A stretch of 43,926 nt of DNA from Mycobacterium intermedium (GTDB taxonomy: Bacteria; Actinomycetota; Actinomycetes; Mycobacteriales; Mycobacteriaceae): positions 1-43,926 of the forward strand of contig NZ_MVHT01000055.1 in assembly GCF_002086275.1 (NCBI RefSeq). Reading direction: 5' to 3'. Shown here piece after piece: positions 15,187 to 21,646 of this stretch. A program made the position numbers and the translations under genes. The stretch's first letter is position 1. Each line of letters opens with the position of its first letter. The notes beneath the pieces are model-generated. The model was not told the DNA's origin and made no database searches. It saw only the letters and a program-made list of their open reading frames with translations.

Positions 15187-16020
15187 ATGGAGGGTTTCGC
15201 CGGGAAGGTCGCGGTGGTGACCGGCGCCGGTTCGGGTATCGGACGGGCGCTGGCCATCGAGCTGGGGCGCTCCGGCGCCAAGCTCGCCATCAGCGACATC
15301 GACACCGAAGGACTGGCGGAGACCGAGGAGAAGCTCAAGGCCATCGGTGTGCACGTCAAGGCGGACCGACTCAACGTCGCCGAGCGCGAGTCCTTCGTCG
15401 CCTACGCCGACGCGGTGAACCAGCACTTCGGCAAGGTGAACCAGATCTACAACAACGCAGGCATCGCACACAGCGGCGACATCGAGATCTGCCACTTCAA
15501 GGACATCGATCGGGTGATGGACGTCGACTGGGGCGGCGTGTTGAACGGCACCAAGGCGTTCCTGCCGTACTTGATCGAGTCCGGGGACGGACACGTCGTC
15601 AACGTCTCCAGCGTCTTCGGCTTGTTCTCGGTGCCGGGGCAGGCGGCATACAACGCGGCCAAGTTCGCCGTGCGCGGCTTCACCGAGGCGCTCCGGCAGG
15701 AGATGATCACCGCCGGCCATCCGGTAGGGGTTACCTGCGTGCACCCGGGCGGCATCAAGACCGCGATCGCGCGCAATGCCACCGCCGCCGAAGGCCTCGA
15801 CGCCGAGGAGATGGCCAAGGCGTTCGACACGCGGATGGCCCGCACCAGCCCGGAGCGAGCCGCCCGGATCATCCTGGACGCGGTACGTAAAAACAAGGCT
15901 CGGGTTCTGGTCGGAGCCGACGCCAAGGTCTTGGACGCCGTCATCCGGTTGACGGGTTCGGGCTACCAGGCGCTGTTTCTATCCGTGTTGCGCCGCGTGA
16001 CCCCGCCATCACATCCCTAG
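15187..16020 (+). CDS. Short-chain dehydrogenase/reductase, tandem copy 1
   Basis: A 277-residue classical SDR, an NAD(P)-dependent oxidoreductase. Motifs: cofactor loop TGAGSGIG (12-19), NNAG, an NVSSVFG segment with the catalytic Ser, and the active-site YNAAK. ISDID after strand 2 carries an acidic residue, which usually favours NAD over NADP. GGGGAGAG lies about 7 bases before the ATG. It is roughly 70-75% identical by eye to the next gene. At the position of the usual DIDFWG it has DVDWGG, an unusual change close to the dimer helix, and its C-terminus differs. The M. tuberculosis counterpart Rv1245c is single. The substrate is unknown. Confidence 0.85.
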   Translation: MEGFAGKVAVVTGAGSGIGRALAIELGRSGAKLAISDIDTEGLAETEEKLKAIGVHVKADRLNVAERESFVAYADAVNQHFGKVNQIYNNAGIAHSGDIEICHFKDIDRVMDVDWGGVLNGTKAFLPYLIESGDGHVVNVSSVFGLFSVPGQAAYNAAKFAVRGFTEALRQEMITAGHPVGVTCVHPGGIKTAIARNATAAEGLDAEEMAKAFDTRMARTSPERAARIILDAVRKNKARVLVGADAKVLDAVIRLTGSGYQALFLSVLRRVTPPSHP

Positions 16021-16049
16021 GCCGGGTACCCGAGACCGCCGGTACCGGC

Positions 16050-16055
16050 TAACCT
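16050..16055 (+). promoter_or_regulatory. Candidate -10 box for second SDR gene
   Basis: TAACCT followed by CGACG, 32 bases before the ATG of the second SDR. The leader shares GAGCCGA, an A-rich patch and the purine-rich ribosome site with that of the first SDR. Confidence 0.3.
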
Positions 16056-16087
16056 CGACGCTGAGCCGAAACTAGGGAGGGGCGTTC

Positions 16088-16918
16088 ATGGAGGGTTTCG
16101 CCGGCAAGGTAGCCGTGGTGACGGGTGCCGGATCGGGTATTGGACGGGCACTGGCCATCGAGTTGGGTCGCTCGGGCGCCAAGCTGGCCATCTGCGACGT
16201 CGACACCGAAGGGTTGGCGGAGACCGAGGCGAAGCTGAAGGCCATCGGCGCGCCGGTCAAGGCCGATCGAATCGACGTCACCGAACGTGAGCGCTTCCTG
16301 CTGTACGCCGACGAGGTCAATGAGCACTTCGGCCAGGTGAATCAGATCTACAACAACGCCGGCATCGGCCACACCGGTGACGTCGAGGTCGAGCAGTTCA
16401 AAGACATCGAGCGGGTCATGGACATCGACTTCTGGGGCGTGGTGAACGGCACCAAAGCCTTTCTGCCCTACCTGATCGCCTCCGGCGACGGCCACGTCAT
16501 CAACATCTCCAGCATCTTCGGCCTGTTCTCGGTGCCCGGCTACTCCGCCTACAACTCGGCCAAGTTCGCCGTGCGCGGCTACACCGAGGCGTTGCGTCAG
16601 GAGATGAGGCTGCACGGCCACCCGGTTGGGGTCACCACCGTGCACCCGGGCGGCATCAAGACCGCCATCGCTCGCAACGCCACCGTGGCCGAGGGACTCG
16701 ACCGCGACGCCCTCGCCGAGCTGTTCGACAAGCGACTGGCCAACACCAGCCCGAAGCGGGCCGCCCGGATCATCCTGGGTGCGGTGCGCAAGAACAAGGC
16801 GCGCGTGCTTGTCGGTCCGGATGCCAAGGTCCTGGATTTGATGGTGCGCGTCACCGGTTCGGGATACCAGCGGATCACCGAGTTGTTCGTCAGTCGAGTC
16901 GTCCCGATGAAGCCCTGA
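16088..16918 (+). CDS. Short-chain dehydrogenase/reductase, tandem copy 2 (Rv1245c homologue)
   Basis: A 276-residue classical SDR. It has TGAGSGIG, NNAG, ISSIFG and the active-site Y-NSAK (SAYNSAKFAVRG). It keeps the standard DIDFWGVVNGT, so this copy is the likelier orthologue of M. tuberculosis Rv1245c (276 residues). AGGGAGGGG precedes ATG by about 6 bases. It lies 67 bases after copy 1 with its own candidate promoter and is convergent with lpqZ. The acidic residues in CDVDTEG after the second strand suggest NAD use. The substrate is not evident; family relatives act on alcohols, steroids and lipids. Confidence 0.87.
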   Translation: MEGFAGKVAVVTGAGSGIGRALAIELGRSGAKLAICDVDTEGLAETEAKLKAIGAPVKADRIDVTERERFLLYADEVNEHFGQVNQIYNNAGIGHTGDVEVEQFKDIERVMDIDFWGVVNGTKAFLPYLIASGDGHVINISSIFGLFSVPGYSAYNSAKFAVRGYTEALRQEMRLHGHPVGVTTVHPGGIKTAIARNATVAEGLDRDALAELFDKRLANTSPKRAARIILGAVRKNKARVLVGPDAKVLDLMVRVTGSGYQRITELFVSRVVPMKP

Positions 16919-16931
16919 GCGCAGACCGCAC

Positions 16932-17810
16932 CTAACGGCCCAGCGGATGTTCCCCGAGCCACCCGTCGGCCACCGCCTGCGGATCCGCACCCCCGGCCAC
17001 CTTGCGCCAGAGGTCGGTCAGGGCCTCGGTGTCCAGCACGCCGGCCACTTCGTTGATCGCCAGCAGTTGTCGCGCGGTCAAGGCGTTTCGGCGATACAGC
17101 GGCACCACGTTCTCGGCGCGGATCAGGGCGTTCTTGCTGCCGTCGGCCAGCACCACCAGGTCCCCGGGAATGTCCGGGTTGGCGGTGGTGGTCCACGCCG
17201 CGGTCAGCTCGTTGGACCGTAGCGAAGCGAAAAGCGCTGCGCCATTGGGGAATTCACGCGGACGCGGCATCTTGCAGCTGCCCACCGCCGCGGGGGCGTG
17301 GCCGCCCTTGACGATGCCCACGGTCAGCCCGTCACAGTGCCGCTGCACCAGGGCGAGGTCGGCGCTGAGATCCTGGCCGCCCCACGCCTGCCCGGTGGCC
17401 GGCGTCACCACCAACGCCGGCTTGTCCTCGGCGGCCGTGGTGTAGTCCCCCGATGCGACCCCCTCGGGCAGGGCCGCGTTCATCGCCTGGTAGACCTGCT
17501 TGTCCGACAGTGCCGAGTCGTCCGGTTGCAGGGAATGCAACACCTGACCGGTGAAGGCCGGGACGACGGTGAACTCGCCGGAGTCCAGCTTGGCCATCGG
17601 GTCGTCGGCGGTTTCGGCGCGCGCCGGGAAGCCGTACGACCGCAGCGCCGACACGTACAAGCTGGCCAGGAGCCTCGACTCGGGGTCGGCCTTAGACCCG
17701 ACCACCAACTCCGGTCCGGGCGGTGCGGAGTGACCGCCGTGCTGCCCGAAACATCCGGTCACGACCAGCAGCAGCGCCAACAGCGGCGCAGCCAGCCTGG
17801 CGATGCTCAC
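16932..17810 (-). CDS. lpqZ: Lipoprotein LpqZ, ProX/OsmF-type binding protein
   Basis: A 292-residue lipoprotein. The signal peptide LLALLLVVTGCFGQ ends in a lipobox, and the mature part begins with the typical solute-binding strand ELVVGSKADPESRLLASLYV. The fold and the TVVPAFTGQVL segment point to the glycine-betaine/choline substrate-binding (OsmF/ProX) family. It corresponds to M. tuberculosis LpqZ (Rv1244). The GTG start at 17808-17810 lies 2 bases after the malic enzyme stop (TAA 17813-17815), so the two are almost certainly translated from one mRNA. No ABC permease or ATPase for it is nearby, so either it works with a transporter elsewhere or it is a sensor. The ligand is unknown. Confidence 0.88.
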   Translation of the reverse strand: MSIARLAAPLLALLLVVTGCFGQHGGHSAPPGPELVVGSKADPESRLLASLYVSALRSYGFPARAETADDPMAKLDSGEFTVVPAFTGQVLHSLQPDDSALSDKQVYQAMNAALPEGVASGDYTTAAEDKPALVVTPATGQAWGGQDLSADLALVQRHCDGLTVGIVKGGHAPAAVGSCKMPRPREFPNGAALFASLRSNELTAAWTTTANPDIPGDLVVLADGSKNALIRAENVVPLYRRNALTARQLLAINEVAGVLDTEALTDLWRKVAGGADPQAVADGWLGEHPLGR

Positions 17811-17812
17811 AC

Positions 17813-18988
17813 TTAGTCGTCTGAGGATGCGGCCACGGCGACCGCCATGGCCACCGCCTCACAGACACGCAGGTCCAGCGGGCTCGGAACGATCCGGTCG
17901 GGCGCGAGGTCCTCGCGCACCACGGAGAAGATCGCCTCGGCCGCCGCGACCAACATCTTTTCGGTGATCCGGCGTGCCCCGACATCCAGTGCTCCGCGGA
18001 AGATGCCGGGGAAGGCGAGCACGTTGTTGATCTGATTGGGAAAGTCGCTGCGACCCGTCGCCACCACGGCCGCGTACTTGGCCGCTACCTGGGGATGAAT
18101 CTCCGGGTCGGGGTTGGACAGGGCGAACACGATCCCGCCGGGTGCCATCGCGGCAATGAACTCTTCGGGGACGACGCCACCCGACACCCCGAGGAAGACG
18201 TCCGCGCCGGCCAGCGCCTCGGCCGCGCTGCCGACCACACCGCGAGGGTTGGTGCGGCTGGCCAGGTCGACCTTGACGGCGTTCATGTCCGTGCGCCCGG
18301 TGTGCAGAATCCCGCGCGAATCGAGCACGGTGATGTCCGAGACACCCGAGGCCAGCAGCAGGTTCGTGCACGCCACGCCTGCGGCGCCGGCGCCCGACAC
18401 CACCACTCGCAACGACGACATGTCGCGACCGAGCGCGGTGGTGGCACCCATCAACGCCGCCAGCACCACGACCGCCGTGCCGTGCTGGTCGTCGTGCATG
18501 ACCGGGCAGTCCAGCGCCTCGATTACCCGGCGCTCGATCTCGAAGCAGCGCGGCGCGGCGATGTCTTCGAGGTTGACGGCGCCGAACGTCGGGCGCAGCC
18601 GTACCAGCGTTTCGACGATCTCGTCGGGATCCTTCGTGTCGAGCACGACCGGGATCGCGTTCAGTCCACCGAACTCTTTGAACAGCGCGCACTTGCCCTC
18701 CATGACGGGCAGTGAGGCGGCGGGCCCGATGTCACCCAGGCCCAGTACCGCGCTGCCGTCGCTGACGACGGCCACCAGCCGGTTCGCCCACGTGTAGCGG
18801 GCCGCCAAATTGTGGTCCGCCGCGATCGCCCGGCTGACCTGGGCTACGCCCGGGGTGTAGGCGATCGACAGTGCGCGCTGGGTGTCAAGCGGCGTCGTGA
18901 GGCCTACGCAGAGCTTGCCGCCTTCGTGCGCCTCAAAGATTTCTTCATCGGTAACAACAACCTGGGATCGCTCGAGCGTTTCCGACAC
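17813..18988 (-). CDS. NAD(P)-dependent malic enzyme, short form
   Basis: A 391-residue malic enzyme (malate to pyruvate plus CO2). Seen in the sequence: AYTPGVA with the catalytic Tyr, the GKCALFKEFGG lysine segment, the metal-binding LEDIAAPRCFEIE and HDDQHGT, the Rossmann loop SGAGAAGVA, and LSNPDPEIHPQ near the end. It lacks the C-terminal phosphotransacetylase domain of MaeB-type enzymes. It is also much shorter than M. tuberculosis Mez (Rv2332, about 548 residues), so it is a different lineage. It lies 38 bases downstream of mdh and 2 bases upstream of lpqZ, all on the minus strand, so an operon is likely. AGGGG lies close to GTG 18988, which could also be a leaderless start. Confidence 0.9.
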   Translation of the reverse strand: MSETLERSQVVVTDEEIFEAHEGGKLCVGLTTPLDTQRALSIAYTPGVAQVSRAIAADHNLAARYTWANRLVAVVSDGSAVLGLGDIGPAASLPVMEGKCALFKEFGGLNAIPVVLDTKDPDEIVETLVRLRPTFGAVNLEDIAAPRCFEIERRVIEALDCPVMHDDQHGTAVVVLAALMGATTALGRDMSSLRVVVSGAGAAGVACTNLLLASGVSDITVLDSRGILHTGRTDMNAVKVDLASRTNPRGVVGSAAEALAGADVFLGVSGGVVPEEFIAAMAPGGIVFALSNPDPEIHPQVAAKYAAVVATGRSDFPNQINNVLAFPGIFRGALDVGARRITEKMLVAAAEAIFSVVREDLAPDRIVPSPLDLRVCEAVAMAVAVAASSDD

Positions 18989-18995
18989 GGCCCCT

Positions 18996-19001
18996 AGGGT
19001 A
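18996..19001 (-). promoter_or_regulatory. Candidate internal -10 box before malic enzyme
   Basis: On the minus strand TACCCT sits 7 bases before the GTG start of the malic enzyme gene, the leaderless spacing. It would allow expression independent of mdh. Confidence 0.3.
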
Positions 19002-19026
19002 CTGATAACCGATTAGTCGACCTAAT

Positions 19027-20016
19027 TCAGATCAGCTTAAGCTCGGTGACCGCATTGCGCTCGTCGACAAGTTCGGCGGTGCTCGCGTCGATGCGGCCGC
19101 GGGAGAACTCGTCGATGTCCAGACCCTGCACGATCGACCAGTTGCCGTCCTTGGTGGTCACCGGGAAGGACGACACGATTCCCTCGGGGACACCGTAGGA
19201 CCCGTCGGAGTAAACGGCCATCGACACCCAGTCGCCCTCTGGGCTGCCCAGCAGCCAGTCGCGGGCGGCGTCGACGGTGGCCGAGGCGGCCGACGCGGCC
19301 GACGAAGCACCACGCGCCTCGATGATCGCGGCGCCGCGCTTGGCGACCGTCGGGATGAAGTCGTTTTCAATCCAGTCCTGGTCGTTGACGACCTCGGCCG
19401 CGTTCTTGCCGCCGATCTCGGCGTGGAAGATGTCGGGGTACTGGGTGGCCGAGTGGTTGCCCCAGATGGTCACCTTCTTGATGTCGGTGACCTTGGCACC
19501 GGTCTTCTTGGCCAGCTGCGAGATCGCCCGGTTGTGGTCGAGGCGGGTCAACGCGGAGAACCGCTCCTTGGGGATGTCGGGGGCGTTGCTCAGCGCGATC
19601 AGCGCGTTGGTGTTGGCCGGGTTGCCGGTGACGCCGATGCGGACGTCGTCGGCGGCGACGGAGTTCAGCGCCTTGCCCTGGGCGGTGAAGATGGCGCCGT
19701 TGGCCTCGAGCAGGTCGCCGCGCTCCATCCCCTTGGTGCGGGGACGGGCACCGACGAGCAGGGCCAGGTTGACGCCGTCGAAGATCTTGTTGGCGTCGGC
19801 GCCGATCTCGACGCCTGCCAGCAGCGGGAAGGCGCAGTCGTCGAGTTCCATCACGACACCTTCGAGCGCCTTCAGCGCCGGCTCGATCTCGAGGAGTCGC
19901 AGCTCGATCGGGCGGTCCGGACCCAGCAGCGAACCGCTGGCGAGACGGAACAGCAGGCTGTAGCCGATCTGGCCGGCGGCACCGGTGACGGCGACCTTGA
20001 GGGGACTTGCGCTCAC
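19027..20016 (-). CDS. mdh: Malate dehydrogenase
   Basis: A 329-residue NAD-dependent malate dehydrogenase (malate to oxaloacetate, TCA cycle), equal in length to M. tuberculosis Mdh (Rv1240). Motifs: the nucleotide loop GAAGQIGYSLLFRLA at the N-terminus, substrate-binding arginines in ARPRTKGMER, TGNPANTNAL, LDHNRAISQLA with the catalytic Asp, and the catalytic His in IWGNHSATQYPD. GTG 20016 is preceded by GAGGAGC about 8 bases upstream; the frame continues to 20049 but that extension does not match the family. It is divergent from corA and the first gene of a probable mdh-malic enzyme-lpqZ operon. Confidence 0.96.
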   Translation of the reverse strand: MSASPLKVAVTGAAGQIGYSLLFRLASGSLLGPDRPIELRLLEIEPALKALEGVVMELDDCAFPLLAGVEIGADANKIFDGVNLALLVGARPRTKGMERGDLLEANGAIFTAQGKALNSVAADDVRIGVTGNPANTNALIALSNAPDIPKERFSALTRLDHNRAISQLAKKTGAKVTDIKKVTIWGNHSATQYPDIFHAEIGGKNAAEVVNDQDWIENDFIPTVAKRGAAIIEARGASSAASAASATVDAARDWLLGSPEGDWVSMAVYSDGSYGVPEGIVSSFPVTTKDGNWSIVQGLDIDEFSRGRIDASTAELVDERNAVTELKLI

Positions 20017-20181
20017 GTCGGTTTGCTCCTCTTGGAAAGTCAGAAACATTCGTTCGGGTCGAAACTATCGCACGCCCGCCGAACCGAGTCCTCCGGTCCA
20101 AAACTCGTCAGCCGTCGTCACGGCCGCGGCGCGTACCATGGAGCACCGCCCGGCCAACCTGAGCTGTGTTAGGAGGTCGAT

Positions 20182-21282
20182 GTGTTCCCAGGGTTTGATG
20201 CCTTACCCGAAGCACTGCGACCGGTCGCTCGGACTCGGACGGCGCAGGTGCAACCCGTTCCCAATTCGCCGGCCAAGACGCTGGTCGATTGCGGCGTCTA
20301 CGTCGACGGCCATCGCCTGCCCGGCAAGTACACGCCCGAGGAGGCGCTGGCCAAAGTCCGCGAACTCGCACCGACCCAGCCGAATGCGTTCGTCTGGGTC
20401 GGGCTGCACGAACCCGACGAGGCTCAGATGCAGGAAGTGGCCGACGTTTACGGGCTGCACCCGCTGGCCGTAGAGGACGCCGTGCATGCTCATCAGCGGC
20501 CCAAACTCGAGCGCTACGACGAGACCCTGGTCCTGGTGTTGAAGACGGTCAACTACGTCCCGCACGAATCGGTGGTGCTGGCCCGCGAGATCGTCGAAAC
20601 CGGGGAGATCATGATCTTCGTCGGGAAGGGTTTTGTGGTCACGGTCCGCCATGGTGAACACGGGGGGCTGCACGAGGTGCGCAAACGCATGGACGCCAAC
20701 CCGGAGCACCTGCGACTGGGGCCGTTTGCGGTGATGCACGCGATCGCCGACTACGTGGTGGACCACTACCTCGAGGTGACCAGCCTGATGGAGGACGACA
20801 TCGACAGCATCGAGGTGGTGGCATTCGCGCCTGGCCGCAACGTGGATGTCGAGCCGATCTACATGCTCAAGCGTGAAGTTGTCGAGCTGCGTCGCTGCGT
20901 CGCCCCGCTGTCGAACGCCTTCCAGCGCATGCAGCTGGACAACAAGGACCTGATATCGAAGGAACTACGGCGCTACCTGCGCGACGTCGCCGACCATCAG
21001 ACGCAGGCCGCGGAGCAGATAGTCGCCTACGACGAGATGCTCAACTCGCTGGTGCAGGCCGCCTTGGCCCGCGTCGGAGCGCAGCAGAACATGGACATGC
21101 GCAAGATTTCGGCCTGGGCCGGCATCATCGCCGTACCCACCATGGTGGCGGGAATCTACGGGATGAATTTTCACTTCATGCCCGAGCTGGACTCGAGGTG
21201 GGGCTACCCGGCGGTGGTCAGCTTCATGGTCGTGATCTGCCTGGTCCTGTACGCCAGCTTCCGCCGACGCGGCTGGCTCTAA
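20182..21282 (+). CDS. corA: CorA-family magnesium/cobalt channel
   Basis: A 366-residue CorA-type divalent cation channel of the plasma membrane. The long cytoplasmic N-terminal domain carries family features such as VWVGLHEPDEAQMQEV and HPLAVEDAVHAHQRPKLERY. The C-terminus has two membrane helices separated by the signature YGMNF (GMN loop) and ends in a positively charged RRRGWL tail. Length and position match M. tuberculosis CorA (Rv1239c). GTG 20182 is chosen because AGGAGG (20171-20176) lies 5 bases upstream. Divergent from mdh. Confidence 0.94.
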   Translation: MFPGFDALPEALRPVARTRTAQVQPVPNSPAKTLVDCGVYVDGHRLPGKYTPEEALAKVRELAPTQPNAFVWVGLHEPDEAQMQEVADVYGLHPLAVEDAVHAHQRPKLERYDETLVLVLKTVNYVPHESVVLAREIVETGEIMIFVGKGFVVTVRHGEHGGLHEVRKRMDANPEHLRLGPFAVMHAIADYVVDHYLEVTSLMEDDIDSIEVVAFAPGRNVDVEPIYMLKREVVELRRCVAPLSNAFQRMQLDNKDLISKELRRYLRDVADHQTQAAEQIVAYDEMLNSLVQAALARVGAQQNMDMRKISAWAGIIAVPTMVAGIYGMNFHFMPELDSRWGYPAVVSFMVVICLVLYASFRRRGWL

Positions 21283-21314
21283 TTTGTTGACCGCCGGCCG
21301 ATCGGCCAACTGCC

Positions 21315-21611
21315 CTATGCGTGTCCCGACGTGAGCCAGGGATGCACGTCGCTGCTGATCCGGTCGACGGGCCAACCGGTGTGCTGACAGGCGTGAATCA
21401 CCGCGGCAGCGCTCGAGGCAGCAAACACCGCGAACAAAGTGTGGTCGTTGGGGACCGCCACCACCATCATCAACGTGACCTGAGCCAAATGTTCCGCGGA
21501 GACAGCCGCTGCGCGACGAAGACGTTCGGCAACAGCGTTGGCGGACAGCGCAATCGGCTCTCCCTGGTACCACTCCACCAGAAAGCACGAGGCCGCAACG
21601 TCATCAATCAT
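21315..21611 (-). CDS. DUF4242-like small protein
   Basis: A 98-residue soluble protein. The layout (a beta strand with FLVEWY, a helical region with AVAERLRRAAAVSAEH, a VPNDHTLFAVFAASSAAAV strand-helix, and the C-terminal TGWPVDRISSDVH) resembles DUF4242 proteins, small ferredoxin-like folds of which some are annotated as nickel-binding. ATG 21611 begins 35 bases after the stop of the large LuxR-type regulator gene on the same strand, so they are likely co-transcribed. It is convergent with corA. The function is not known; it could be a ligand-binding accessory of the regulator. Confidence 0.6.
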   Translation of the reverse strand: MIDDVAASCFLVEWYQGEPIALSANAVAERLRRAAAVSAEHLAQVTLMMVVAVPNDHTLFAVFAASSAAAVIHACQHTGWPVDRISSDVHPWLTSGHA

Positions 21612-21646
21612 CGAACCGACCGTAGCGTCACAGCCGCCACGGTGAA

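Noticed and set aside
21296..21307. Perfect palindrome GGCCGATCGGCC after corA
   Set aside because: A palindrome without loop or U tract is not a convincing terminator, and GC-rich palindromes are common by chance here.
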